From Patiria pectinifera (Eukaryota > Echinodermata > Asteroidea > Valvatida > Asterinidae): 64,000 nucleotides of DNA. Position 1 is the first letter of the stretch. Every line of letters starts with the position of its first letter. The notes under the pieces are model-generated. The model ran no database searches. It saw nothing but the letters and a program-made list of their open reading frames with translations, and was not told the DNA's origin. The stretch is from the NCBI GenBank assembly GCA_029964075.1, contig CM057149.1:18428197-18492196 (forward strand), in the 5' to 3' direction. A program made the translations under genes and the position numbers. Of this stretch, positions 22,501-34,450 are shown piece by piece.

Positions 22501-23058
22501 TTAAAGGTAGCATCCATCAATTGTAATTTGCGCATTATGTTCGTTTGAAGCAACAAAAGTGCTCAAAATGTAAAGAAGGGTGCTGAACAACTAACCTGAT
22601 GAAATTTCAGCTCAGTGAATGCTTTATATTCCAAGAAAACAATATTCTAGGATCTCAATTTCAAATCAAAAGTTGCTGAGACATGTTTTGATTTGGGCCC
22701 AAATTCAGCATCCAAAACACGTTCTCACTGTGTCAACACTAGCGCGTGCTTCGATTGCTGATACATGTACGCGATGTCGCGGACGAATTATAGCAACCAT
22801 GCGCCCGCGTGCGTCGTGTCAACACTAGCGCGTGCTTCGCCGAAAAAAAACGAACTACTAACAGAAATTTCCAACGATGCGTCCAAAGACGCATCGTTAG
22901 AAAGGCTTTCTCTCATTGATTTCTTCAAAAATACGGCTTGCCAGAAAGACTAATTTCACAGGGAGTTTAGTCCCATTACTATCTTTAAACCATGCTTTTC
23001 AATAATAATTACGTCGGCTACTTTTTGGATAGCTGCAAATGATGGACTGTAGCTTTAA
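22501..23058 (-). mobile_element. MITE, TTAA family B, copy 1
   Basis: TTAA at 22501-22504 and 23055-23058 bound the element. Terminal repeats read TTAAAGGTAGCATCCATCA and, inverted, TTAAAGCTACAGTCCATCAT. The centre carries TTTCCAACGATGCGTC paired with GACGCATCGTTAGAAA (22868-22903). An internal CpG-rich block with a duplicated CACTAGCGCGTGCTTCG is present. It matches 56246-56789 in reverse orientation. Non-coding. Confidence 0.85.
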
Positions 23059-24499
23059 GTCTTTGTCTCCTTGTGCATGGTACATTTACGTTGCTCGCAT
23101 CAAGCACATTCGACCATCGACAGATATCATGCAAGCTCTCGTGAATTCTCAACCCCCCCCCCCAAAAAAAACCAACCCTGGATGTATTTATAATTTACAT
23201 GTACCTCCGCTGTGCCTTTTCGCCTCGCTAACGACTTGTTGTTTAGCCAGAATCTAAAAATAGCTGTTTGTCTTGTGAACAGTGACATCCATTTTACAGG
23301 AACACCTGATGCTTCTTGCCACGTTGCACTCCAGCTTGTCTGCAGTGGTCTTGATTTTCTGATACCTTTTACCCAAAAAGGTTTCCCACTTTTCTATAAT
23401 CCTCTATAATCCTATAGACAGCGTTCTTACTTTGCTACTTAAAAAAAAGATTTTATTGAGTGCCCCCCCCATAAAAAACCTGAACCCAATTTTTTCTTCT
23501 TTTTTTTTGTTTTTGTTTTGAGTGACTTTGCAAAAAAAGGCAGCCACTGCGTACACCACCCACAAAACTCAACAAAAGCAATGGATAGTGTCATCCTCCC
23601 TTGCTTTTCATATTAAATTTGGGGCAGAACATTTTTGAACCCACTATTTTGGGTAACAAAACAATGTTTTGGCCCCCCCCCCCCCCCAAAAAAAAAAAAA
23701 ACCAACACTTGTGTTCTGGATCGAGTCTTGGGGTCGTGCAACCTTTATTTCAAAGGTTTTCGAAGAGACACATGTCTTCCATTCATACATGCACGTGAGT
23801 GAGCCTCTCAATATAATTTACTCTCGCCGCAGCGCAATACTGAATTCATTATAAGCTATCCGAATGACCGATGAGTGATGACCTTTAGCTTTGCGAAGTT
23901 AAGAAGCGCAAAACACAACCCTGCACGCTCTCTCCCCAAGTCCCACACAGACACAAACGCATCATTGGTCAAGTCACTAACAGTACGACCCGAGCTCTCG
24001 TTGTCCAGAGCGATATCCCAAGAAATCCCTCACGATTGAGTCATCTTTTAGTCGTGACAATGACGGGTCGCCCCTACTATCGGTTTAGCTTGTTTTTTGG
24101 GGGGTTGTCTCAGTCTAAACCTTTTGGCAAGATTAATGGCCACCGAGGCACGTTCACTCTATCAAACCATTACTAACGGTCGCTCAGGTTGAGCCGTGAT
24201 GAGAAAATGGAGGCATGATCACCCAAGGAGCCAGTGTGGATCGTTTGGTCTCAGTAATCATTTCCATGCCGTGCACTTTGGAACGTGACACGGCACACTA
24301 CAGTGATGATTTCAGATGGCGTACCTGGTACTTCACAGGTCAATATTGTACTGCCATCATACGTGCACCTTCAGATTTTCTTTCAATATACCTTGTCACT
24401 ATTTTGTTTTCATCACATCTCTTGAAAGAAATTTTACAATGGTTAAAAGAAGTATAAAAGACAAGTTAAATTTGGTTAATGAGAATAAAAGAGTCTTTA
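23059..24499. other. Non-coding stretch with C-run/A-run junctions
   Basis: No gene recognised. C11 then A8 at 23153-23171 and C15 then A14 at 23673-23701 are the most unusual sequences here. The segment 23860-24310 looks unique and repeat-poor. Confidence 0.4.
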
Positions 24500-24862
24500 T
24501 ACAATTAGGTTGGTAATTTCAGTGGCGGATCTACAGGGAAAGGGGGCCAAGTAACTAAACCCCTCCCCCCTGGCCCCTGCAAAAGAAGTGTTGAATGTAA
24601 TAGCTATTTTATAAAAGAAAAGGATGGTATTCTTTAGTGATTATGCATATTTACGAAAATATGAAGAGTGTTACACAATTAGGTTGGTAATTTCAATGGC
24701 GTGTCTATAGGGAGAGGGGGTAGGTGGTCTAAACTCCCTCCCCCCATGGACCGCAAAAAAAATATAGGAAAGCCATGCATAAAAATGTAGCACATACCTG
24801 CAAAACCCCCTCCAATACAGCTAACATCCCCCCCCCCTAGTGAAAACTGGATCCGCCCCTGA
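24500..24862. repeat. Duplicated ATTAGGTTGGTAATTTCA module with G-rich ends
   Basis: The words ACAATTAGGTTGGTAATTTC then AGTGGCGGATCTACAGGGA at 24500-24542 recur at about 24673-24716 as a diverged copy. The right end, reverse-read from 24862, gives CAGGGGCGGATCCAG then a G run. Such GGCGGATCCAG-plus-G-tract modules recur at five places in the window and probably mark ends of an unnamed transposon family. Confidence 0.5.
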
Positions 24863-27265
24863 ATGCCATAGACTCAAAGAACATGGTCCACGGTCACGTA
24901 AGCCCCCAAAAAAGTACATTTGTAAGTTACCCAATTTGTGTTGGTGGAACACAGAAACGTACAGTGCATCTTTTTTTTTCCCTGTGTGATACGTGCCATT
25001 ATACACGTCGACACAATGCATCATCCTGTTTTTGAGGAGTGCATCAACATATCATTTCAAGCAGTCTTGTTCGTGCATCACTAAAAAGCGCAAGAGTGCA
25101 AAGTTTTCCCCCCAGATTTTGGAGTCCTATATTTGAACAAGGATGCAGAAAGTACAGACGAAGAGAACAATAATACTTTGGTTGTAATTCTGGCCATCTT
25201 TCTTGCTCACCACAAGTAGTTTATTTACAGTCTAGATGGGAGTCTAAACAAATTTGTAAAGTCTGTACCTAACCAACATTCAGTTTTATCTTTCAAACAG
25301 ACTTTTTTTTATCTTTCAACGAAAATAATGTTGATTGACGTTGCACCCTCATTATCTGTAATTAAAACAAGTCTGACAGCTGTGAGGCTGTTTGATGAGC
25401 TACTGCGGTCACAAGAGGGTGCTGTTCTCACATTTCAAAGCTTGTTCAAAACCCTGGTACACTTCATACTGTCGCCTGGTGAGCTTATTTCAGCCAACTG
25501 CCTAAACTAAACACCGCAGACGGTTGTTTTGTTTTTCTTCGGATATCGTCCACGCCTTTGGGGGAAATGGAGATTGAGTTGATCAGCTGGTGTTAGCGGT
25601 GATTACAGCGTTAGTTTTGCAATGATAAGACTCCTTCTTGGACTGACGGGGAAAAAAAACAAGTCCAGCTTTATTTTTTATCTGTTGAAATAACATCGGG
25701 GAGGCGTCCGATAGTCTTTGCATTAGCCCAGTTCTAATCATACCAACCCTTCTGGGAATTTCAGGCCGTGACAGACTGTCACAGAGTCGTCCAAGAGATA
25801 TGAGGCGTAGCGATTTGTTTTCCGTCGTGCGAAGGTAATTACGCGCCTGCGTTGAGCCCCGCACTCCGCTGCATTACCAATTAAAACATCTGCCACCCAT
25901 TAGCCGGTGCGAAAGAAAACAACGTCGCCCCCTCGTGGGCCGTTGCTTGTAGTCTTAACGCCGTACCGTTGGGAAGCGGGATTTCCGCCGCGGCAATGTG
26001 GTTTAGCCAAAATCCGAGAGAAGCTTTTTTTGCTTTTTTCCTCACTTGCGCAGCGTTAGTTTCCGGCTGATTTGCTAGAGTTTTCTTAGTATAAACGTAA
26101 ATCTTAATCAAAAGACAGATGCTTCAACACACATCCCAGACGTCTTGAGATAGGTTTTTTGGCTCTTTGCCAAGAAAGTCATCCACTAATGGAGACTTTT
26201 AGCGGATTGATTGAAAAAGCAGTAATGGGGTCCGTAAATCAATATAGATTATTCCAGCAAGTTGTCAGGTCATTGTATCTCATAGACACGACCGAAAGTG
26301 CAGACATGTTCCGTACGTGTTCCCCATTAAGCAAGTCATATACTAATGTAGCCAAGACTTTTTCAAGGGGGGGGGGGAACCCTAGCATCTGATATATGGC
26401 GGGGATGTATTTAACACCTATGTTTTCTTGGTTATTTGGGACAACATTGCTTGCTTGTTTTGTTGTGGGGAAGGGGATATTGTCACTGCTGGGAATCTGC
26501 CTCCCTGTCCGTGTACCTTACATGTATATTGGTAGAAATATGTATTGGCATATGTGACCCTCCAGCGCAAAAACCAGTCAGTTGGACCAAGTTTTAAAAG
26601 GTTGGATTTTTGGGCTCTCTGGAAAGGACATTAAATAAGTTTTCCAATGATGCATAGAATATTGGAATCGGACAAAAGCTGACGCAGTTATGTACTTTCG
26701 GAAAGTTAAAAAAATTCTAGGAATCTGTTGTTGAAGTTTCCCAAATGAAGTCCTCAGGAAATTTAAACAAATTAACTGTGTTGAAAGTGAAATCTTTTCA
26801 TTATTCTAGCTTTTAATGCTTAAATCTGAATGTCGATAATTTTTGCCTGTACAGTGTTAAACTTGCTGTATCTCAACATACGGCCGTGCAACTTCAGACT
26901 GGTTTTGTGTTGGAGACCAGGTCACATTTGAGTAAAAGCCTATAGGGAAGACCAACTGATATTCCTGCAAAGATACCTGTCATCGAAACCCCTTTTTTAT
27001 ATCGCTAACAACAAAACCAACGGCCACTCAAGGTAGCTTGTTGTCAAAAATGCTCGTTATTTAGATTTTACAAAAACAACCCACAGTGAACATTTATCAT
27101 GTCTTTTTGATATCTACAATAATAATTATTACGGGAAATGCTACCTGAGGGAGACCAATCCATAGGATTGTGCTGACACATTTTCAAATTTTCCCTTATC
27201 CTACCCCCATGAATTTTGGTACCTTTATTTTTCGGACCTTAGAGCAATCGTTCTAGCCTATTTAC
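24863..27265. other. Non-coding stretch; 25560-26200 unique and GC-balanced
   Basis: No exon confidently recognised. The 25560-26200 segment has CpG-containing, repeat-poor sequence with open frames on the minus strand (to about 93 codons) that show no domain. It may be regulatory. 26560-27180 may be a degenerate repeat, but no paired ends were found. Confidence 0.3.
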
Positions 27266-27609
27266 CAGTGTTGTATTTAGTCAAGTCCATCACAAGTCCC
27301 TGCAAGTCCATCACCAGTCCATCACCAGTCCTCCACAAGTCCATCACAAGTCCATCACAAGTCCATCACAAGTCCATCACAAGTCCATCACAAGTCCATC
27401 ACAAGTCCATCACAAGTCCATCATAAGTCCATCATAAGTTCTCTAGTCTCAAGTCAAGTCACTAGCTATTCAAAAGAACTGTTACAAAAGCATTCACTTG
27501 TCACTGTTCATCCTGTTACTTGTGACTGGACTTATGAAAGGACTTGAGACTAGACTTGTGCACGAGAGGACTTGTGAAATGACTTTTGATGGACTCGACT
27601 TCAACACTG
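27266..27609. mobile_element. Foldback element of AAGTCCATCAC units, copy E1
   Basis: The outer ends are CAGTGTTG and the inverse CAACACTG. The left half is a tandem array of about a dozen AAGTCCATCAC units (11-12 bases, best at 27333-27428). The right half carries the complement in looser form (GGACTTGTGAAATGAC, TGATGGACTCGACTTC). The centre is unique. Related copies lie at 36456-37268 and 43380-43520. Confidence 0.8.
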
Positions 27610-27746
27610 CTATTCGCAACAGTAAACTTTTGCCTCTATTAATGGGAATTGTGACATTAAGGAGACATTGAAATGTCTCTTCAATCTACCAAGTCTCCCG
27701 ACATAATGTCTCCTTAGGGGTGCATTTTCAGGAATAACAGTTTGCT

Positions 27747-28120
27747 AAGGCCAAAAAAAAAAGTCTCCGGTTTCTGGTATGGAGCTTGTCCAAAAAGTGG
27801 TGCGGCGACGCGGCTTTTTTTTTTTTTTTACCCGACTTTTTTGCTTCAAATGTCGACAGATGACTGCAAATGGTGCCCGACTAAACTTAGTGCAAATATA
27901 TGGGAGTTCAGAGAGGCCACATAAAGCTTATTCTCGATCATAACCCCATCTAAAAACACGTTAAAATTGTGCAGCAGCAGGATTCCAGTCAAACCAGTGA
28001 GTTTGGTGGTTTTGAGACATCATCTTTCATTTAAAAAAAAAACTTTTTCATTTTGCCGACGCGCATGGCTACGGCGACGCGCGCGCATACCAGAAACCGG
28101 AGACTTTTTTTTGTTAGCCT
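27747..28120. mobile_element. MITE with ~33-bp terminal inverted repeats
   Basis: The left end AAGGCCAAAAAAAAAAGTC then TCCGGTTTCTGGTATG is mirrored at the right by CATACCAGAAACCGGAGACT then TTTTTTTTGTTAGCCT. Inside the ends are CpG-rich GCGGCGACGCGG / GCGACGCGCGCG words. No coding capacity. The superfamily is not identified. Confidence 0.8.
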
Positions 28121-28649
28121 AAATGATCAATTTATACAAAAGGATAAGTCTTATGTGGTTATGTGTGCATATTAAGAGAATTTTGCATTTGATTGTGCAG
28201 AGAGAGCAACTACATCCTATGCATCTTTGGGTCTGTAACATGCCGATTCTCTCACTTGACGGCAGTCTGTCCAATCAGGCAAACGTGCCATTGCAGCCAG
28301 CTGCTTCACGCGTGCACTGTTGGTCTGGTGTGATGCCGAGCGTGGGGAATAGAAAAACAGGAGACTGATTGAAAGAAAATACTGGCTACTTTGTCAGTTA
28401 GTTGTGTCATCTGACGTCAGTGAATTGCTGTTGTCTTCTCTGCTGCAGTTGAAGATGTCACTGTACACGTGACTTCTATTGCAGGGTTCAGACAAGTGGA
28501 ATTTTATAGCAGTGACCAGTGGCGTAACTATGGGAGAGGGGGGGGGAGGGGACACTTGCTCCCAGTGGATGTCCGTGTGCCAAAATAGCCTATGAAGTTT
28601 TTGCATCAGAAATGTTTTTTCGATCTTACGGGCATTAGCAACAGAATCC

Positions 28650-28823
28650 AGTTACAAGACCCAACAAATTGTGCATATTTTCCCCCCAAAACGTAGAGTA
28701 GCCATTGAGTTGAACTTCAACAGTAAAGTGGTTATGAACCCTGCGTAAGATTGTGAGCAATTTTGTTGCTTCAAAGAAAACCAAGAAAATGCACAAAGAG
28801 CAAACGATCCTCTGTTCCTTTAA
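28650..28823 (-). mobile_element. Family C MITE fragment
   Basis: Contains TTGAACTTCAACAGTAAAG, TGTGAGCAATTTTGTTGCTTC and an end AGCAAACGATCCTCTGTTCC then TTTAA. This matches the right part of family C. The left end is missing. Confidence 0.55.
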
Positions 28824-30160
28824 AAAGTGTAAGCTCAGCATTTTGAACAGTAATATAAGCGTTGTTTGTGTCAAAAGAGAAGCTATACAGATTGAAATGT
28901 TATGCATTCTTTTCAGGACCACGCCTAACTGCAAAAAGATATTTATTGTCACAATCGTGTCAGAATGACATTTCTCTCTGTAACTTTTGTAGCGGGTCAG
29001 TAAACTCATGATTTATAAACGGGGGTATTTAGAACTTGCTGGAATTTCTCTACCTGCGAAATATGGGGCAATAATTTAGCTTAGGCAAACAGTTTGTAGA
29101 CATCCGCATATTTTGGAGTATATCCGTCTTCAGTTAAGAAACTGTATCCGCAAGCTTGCAATCTACGGCAGCGATACTTGATAATTATTAGATTTTCGGC
29201 TCCAGTCCAATAGCAACACCCTGGTCCGAGAGACTGTAAAAGGAGACACCGGCATGCCGGTGTATCTATGCCGAGTGAAACGCGAGTCGATCAGTGAACC
29301 TATATTTGTCACCTTTTCAACCTTAAAAGTTTTCATTAATTTGTCCGATAAGAGAAATCAATATCGCTGGGTATATAATACCTCGCAGGGTTGTGAGAAC
29401 AACCATCTGTGGCTTGCGGCTACGTCTGTTAGCTGTGCAGCTTGTGAGGAAAAAAAGAAAAAAAGAAAGGAGAGTTTTGGGGCTTTGTTGCGCCGGATTT
29501 CCATTTCGTCTTTGTTGAGGGGAAATTTATACGCACCGTCTTCACTTGTACGCGTACTTCTAGATTACCTAGGGAGATAGTGCTCTGTTAAAAAAAAAGA
29601 TTGAATTTTTTGGGGGAGAAAAGAACAGGACTTGGTGCTGATCTGTGTAACCTTACTCAGTTGGACATGTCTTGAGCCAAGCAACCAGGACCTCTCTGCA
29701 TTGATTGGTGGGTGTCCGGTGGACCTATCCACCCACGGATTGCTCACATGTGGCCTGGTACATGACGGTCCAACCCTGGAGCTGTGAAATCAACTCCCTG
29801 ACTTGGATTATCCCTAGTTTTTTAAACTAAGCTTAGCCTGAGTTTTTTTTTTCCATTTGGAAATGAATCCAAGCCCGTATTGTCAACTTGCCCAAGGCTG
29901 AATCCTGTGATATTGTGATATGTGCAAAAGGTGGTTTGGATGAAAGTGTTTGATAGGGAAATATGGAACTCTGGTTCAGCCCGGTTTTCCCACTTCCAAT
30001 TTAAACTTTGTGATTTCTTTTGCTATCAGTTGAATGCAAGTAAGTTTGTATGATAGCAAATAAGACGTTTTTGCCCATTTGCTTCACATCTGTTTTATCA
30101 CACTGCAGTGGAATTGTGAATCTAAGGTTTTGCCCTTCACTGTGGTATGCTCAGCTCACC
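28824..30160. other. Non-coding stretch, no gene recognised
   Basis: Short open frames without domains. It contains the perfect 18-bp palindrome ACACCGGCATGCCGGTGT at 29246-29263. Confidence 0.4.
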
Positions 30161-30164
30161 GAAA

Positions 30165-30262
30165 GAGTGTTCTGAGGAAAAAAGCTACACAAGCTTTGTC
30201 ACGTGGGACTAGAACCCCAGACCTGCTTTCTGCTAGATAGGCCTATCTTAACCAAGTCTTGT
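30165..30262 (-). mobile_element. tRNA-like SINE remnant (reverse)
   Basis: The minus strand reads TTGGTTAAGATAGGCCTATC with B-box-like GGGGTTCTAGTCCCACGTG. It is a short decayed head only. Confidence 0.4.
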
Positions 30263-30287
30263 CAGGATCAGAGGTCCAATTGAAATC

Positions 30288-30987
30288 GGGCCGATTTCAC
30301 GAAATGCCAAGACTTGCTTAGGAAGGGTTGTCTTAACTCGCGACTAGTCCTAGGATTGATTTCATCAAACTTAAGACGCGTTCAACACCTTACTTCCTTA
30401 GCAATGCGGCTGAACTTGTCTTAACTTAAGATCGGTCCGAAGTCGTCTAATCTCATTAATTTACGCGTGCATTAATTTGCATATCGCCTGGAAAACATTG
30501 CCGTTAAAAACGAGTGTTGGCCTAAAGTTATAGTTTCGAGGAAGAAAACCGTTGTAGAAACAGATTTGAAAAGATTTCTGATGCCTTGGAAGTTTTAATT
30601 AAAAAAAAGCTTGTTTACAAAATTTAATTTTACGCCAGCACCTAGTTGACTAAATTTAAAATAGAGTGATGGAACAGGGGGCAAGAATGACTGTATCATA
30701 TCTTGTGTAGACTTGCCTTGCGTGTGAAATTGATTGAGTAGAGTAATTTTTCTGGCGAGAGTTTGTATTCTATGCAAGCGCGCAGGAAGTTAGTTTCCTG
30801 CGTTTCTTTTCAACTACTGTTTCGTCAAGCTGTAAAACCAAACATGAAACAGCCATCAACTTGGAAGTTTTGATGCGTCTTGCTTAAGATGGGTTTAGTG
30901 AAAATCGGTCTGAGGACGCGTCTTAAGTAAGATCGATCTTAGAGCGGGGACTCGTCTTAAGTCCTAAGAGTTTCGTGAAATCGGCCC
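30288..30987. mobile_element. DNA transposon remnant or MITE with GGGCCGATTTCACGAAA ends
   Basis: The terminal inverted repeat GGGCCGATTTCACGAAA (30288-30304) is matched exactly by TTTCGTGAAATCGGCCC (30971-30987). Subterminal zones carry many CTTAAG/TCTTAAG words on both sides, typical of transposase-binding repeats. About 700 bases with no long open frame, so non-autonomous. Superfamily not assigned. Confidence 0.8.
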
Positions 30988-31564
30988 CTGGACTGTGATT
31001 GGTGAGAACGTCAGGGGGCGGGGCTGAGTGGATTGATCTATTGATGCCAATCAGTCACTCTGCTTTGCTATTTACTCAGCTTGGTCATTATGGACAGAGG
31101 ACACACTACACTATCCATTCAGGGTTCATCTTACCTGTCATAGAAAGCATGGAATGTCCTTGTGAAGGATACGGGAAACATCCCGCTCAGAAAAAGTTAG
31201 GAAGTATTCATAAAACAACCTGGAAACAATAGTGGTGTGGTTATATATCTGACTGTATTGTATGACTATTAGGACCATATTTGCTGAAGGCTGGCACTGT
31301 TTTAGGCCAAAGTTTTGCCGGTGGGGGTGCTTTAAATTGAAATAAGTACTTTTGGAGGACTTTATTTTTTGATATTTTGTTTTTAATTTAGCTGGGAAAA
31401 AAAGTAAAAATTGGGAATCAAGAAAAGCCAAGTTCATACAAACTGACTTTAATTACACAAAGCTTTCAATTGAGTCAATAAGACAATGGTTTGTTAACAT
31501 CAGGTTGTACCCAAAAACACAGAAATCTTGCTTTCTCATCTCACTAGCAGCCAAGATCTCTCTG

Positions 31565-31903
31565 AATTTGGGCGATTCACAACGCAGTGCGCCACCAAGA
31601 GTTTGCCCTGAAGAGTTTGCCCTGAAGAGTTCATTTTTTCAAGTTTACGGTCGACAAAACATGGCCCATTTGAACGAGCGTCAGTGGACAACTTAAGAGC
31701 TAACTTGTTATAGAGTGGGGTATAGCGTTCTGCTGCCTTACAAAAAGCACCATATTGATAAAAAAGAAAGGGGGGAATTTACTTGAATCATAGGCTTACG
31801 AAACTACTGACCGGAAAAACTAAAAATTTCAAATGTCCCGCGCTGTGAATTTGACAACCATCTCCCACAATGAACTGGGAAAAATGAACTCTCAGTGGCA
31901 AAC
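31565..31903. mobile_element. Long-TIR MITE, family D, copy 2 (right end truncated)
   Basis: Aligns with the intact copy at 57548-57911: left end GGGCGATTCACAACGCAGTG then CGCCACCAAGAGTTTGCC (with a small internal duplication of CCTGAAGAGTTTGC), then a shared interior. The right arm stops after AACTCTCAGTGGCAAA, so the last ~40 bases of the inverted repeat are missing. The open frame over it is incidental. Confidence 0.8.
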
Positions 31904-33390
31904 CCCCCCTGACACCCCAACACCCCCACACCCGGCCCCTTCCATGTTTTTTCATGATCAACCTTCATGTATGTTAGGACCCATTAGCAGACGTGAGTTG
32001 AAAAAAAAAATCTTGGTATTGATTCGCTGTCTTGACCACCTCCGCACAAGCGATTGGAGGTCTGACGAGGAGGATCAATTGTTTTTGAGTGTGGCTTGAA
32101 TTTCAGCTGGGCAATATACTCTGGTAAACCAGGCATGCAACTTTTCTTCGGATCAGCTGATTTCCTTTTTTTTTAATTTCCATATCAGCCATTTAGAATT
32201 TAAAAAAAAACACCGTACAAAGTCTTCTGATTGGAATTTCCTCTTTTTGTGTGAATTTACAGTTGCATGCATTGGTAACCACTAACCATGGCAATGGATA
32301 ACCCTGTCCGGTTTTTATTGGGGGACAAAGGTCACGTTGCATAATTGGCCCTCAATTGAAATTGATAACTTCTCTTTTGTCAAGTCAATGATAATTTGCA
32401 AAATATGGTTTAAATTGGTTGTGAATGGTACAATAGAAATTTCTTCCCGGTCAAATTTTTTTCTTTTCATAATGTAGATTGTGTGTGCGGTTGATATTAT
32501 TTAACTGTATTTCCAGTGAATCATCAACAGTGCACTGCGTAATGTTTGTGGGTTTTTAATGAAAAAAAAATAGTATCAACTTTTGCTTTATAGTAATATT
32601 GTTATCACAGCAATATTGTTTATCACAGCATTGTCCATAACTAAAATACTCTACCCCTCATTTTTAAAAGAACATTTGCTTTGGATCTAGAATTTTGTTG
32701 CTGTCTTGGAGGAATGTTATTGAAAAATGATCATTGAAACAGGCCTGAGGCATTGTCAATGGTATTATTAATTGGAAGCCTGTAATTAATAAGGCACCTG
32801 TTATTAATAAGGCGCCCGTTGTTAATTGGTCGCCTGAGATAGTATGTTGAGATACGGTGTCCCAGCTGTACGTTTGATTAGTTACAGCGGAGCTAGCAAC
32901 GCATTTGTGATTTATTATCTGTGATTTATTGAGTGTCGCTGGGAAATTGCAGCAAGTTGAGCAAATCCATCACCGTTGCTGGCATTGGTGCCATCAGCTT
33001 AATTACAGAAGCCCAAAAAAGAGAGCATTTTCAGATTGGAGTGCACCACATCATTATAGAGGCTGGGTTTTTTTTTTATTATGAACGTTCAAAGGGGTTG
33101 GACATCATTTGACACTAGAGGGCGATGTTTGTGAGATGCTAGTCAGAAACCATAAACCAATATGTACCATAGCCAGGGATCAGGCAAAAGTCACGATGCT
33201 AGCAACATTAGCAATGCTGTAAACAACACTTTGAGATCTTAAAACATTAGTGAAAGAATAAAGGTCAATATACAGTCGGCCATATTTTTGAGCAGTGTTT
33301 TATGACCTTTGTATTATAACCCAGTTTTGTTGACCGTTGTTTGGGCAGAAATGTCAACATGTCCCTCTTTGTTCTCTGTGTTTTTTTCAG
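31904..33390. other. Probable intron upstream of the 33391 exon
   Basis: No coding features. It ends in the pyrimidine tract and acceptor CTGTGTTTTTTTCAG at 33376-33390. Contains a short duplicated ATTAATAAGGC word at about 32788-32815. Confidence 0.4.
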
Positions 33391-33609
33391 CAAGCCTTCA
33401 ATGCAACAGCCGTGGTGCGTCACATGCGCAAGCTGGGGCTAGGAGAATTAGCAGCGGCGGCCAATAACAACGGCGGGCAACCGCAGGGTGCACGCAGCGA
33501 CGACAAGGATACCAGCGCTGGACGGCAGCAAAGCAACAGTACACTACCGGGCACCGGGGAAGGACAGCAGAGTGCAAGCAGCAAAGGAGCATCAGAATCA
33601 AGGAGATGA
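33391..33609 (+). CDS. 3'-terminal coding exon of an unidentified gene
   Basis: A strong acceptor (long T tract then CAG) opens a frame that begins with the residues QAFNATAVVRHMRKLGLGEL, followed by a low-complexity Q/S/G/N-rich tail of about 50 residues, and ends at TGA 33607-33609. About 72 residues are encoded in this exon. The start of the peptide (hydrophobic positions with an RHMRKL helix-like segment) looks conserved, while the tail looks disordered, typical of the C terminus of a nuclear or RNA-binding protein. It could be the last part of a zinc-finger-like helix, but no cysteine pair is in this exon, so that is speculation. The G+C and CpG content of the exon is clearly higher than its flanks. 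No upstream exon was recognised in the window, implying long introns. I do not recognise the family. Confidence 0.65.
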   Translation, partial: QAFNATAVVRHMRKLGLGELAAAANNNGGQPQGARSDDKDTSAGRQQSNSTLPGTGEGQQSASSKGASESRR

Positions 33610-34265
33610 GTCCGGGTACCAGACTTAACAACAGCGCCCTCTCCCTCTAAATACAAAAAAAAAATGTTTACCTAATTGTAACACATTTTTTGACATACAA
33701 TGCCAAAACCAGATCGTTGTGTACTGAGCTATCAGCAAATTCCACTTTTGATTCAAATTTTCTGATTAAAAAACAAACAGTCGAAATCTTTTTCTTTTTC
33801 TGCTCAGATGCAAACAATAAGCTAAGTGAACTCAAGAAAACCTAAAATTGAACTTAAACCCTACAGCAAATTAATCTGTTATAATATGAACATTTTGTGC
33901 CCAAGTTCCCTGCTTTGTTCAACATACTTTCATCGTATGTAATAATAATATTTAAAAAAAAATACCAAAAAATATAATATTTTATCTCTGGTTTGTTTCA
34001 AAACTTTTTTCCACCGTTTCTAAAAAGAGCTTCACTTGTACTATCAAGATTCTGGTTCTAGCATTGTGAGTCATGTGTAATTTATCTAAATTCAAATATG
34101 AACAATATGGGTTTTCTGTAAATATATTCAGCCTTATGATGTCCTATTCCTTCCAACATTCAGCTGCCACTGGTCAGTTTAGATTTTTAATGTCCCCCAC
34201 CCCCTGCCTGATATCCCCTCCCCCCTCACATATAAAAACGCCCCCTTTTGGATCAGCCCTTGCAT
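33610..34265 (+). other. Probable 3' untranslated region and flank
   Basis: AT-rich sequence after the TGA, with no coding signal. Candidate poly(A) words are ATTAAA near 33763 and a canonical AATAAA at 34519-34524, beyond the SINE. Which one is used cannot be told from sequence. Confidence 0.35.
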
Positions 34266-34267
34266 GT

Positions 34268-34450
34268 AGGCATGCTGGATGGCTCGGTTGGTAGAGCGCC
34301 AGTACGCCGTTCTGGTGGTCGCAGGTTCAAACCCCGCCCCAGCCAATTTCGTGGTACACTTTCTAATCATACATAGAAGGTAATAGTTCCCAGTCAACCA
34401 GTTTTCTCCCTTGCGTAGTAGAATCAAAAAGCGAAATGAGGTAGAGACGC
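34268..34450 (+). mobile_element. tRNA-derived SINE
   Basis: The head GGATGGCTCGGTTGGTAGAG forms a clean D-arm (GCTC/GAGC) and GGTCGCAGGTTCAAACCCCG a good B-box/T-arm. The acceptor stem is only partly paired (GCTGG/CCAGC), and the anticodon loop lacks the universal T33, so a working tRNA is unlikely. About 100 bases of SINE body follow. Confidence 0.6.

Noticed and set aside
27283-27440. CRISPR-like regular repeats
   Set aside because: The AAGTCCATCAC units are contiguous with no spacers, and the genome is eukaryotic; it is a satellite-like array.
34268-34345. Functional tRNA gene
   Set aside because: D-arm and T-arm look right, but the acceptor stem fails and the anticodon loop lacks T33; a SINE body follows.
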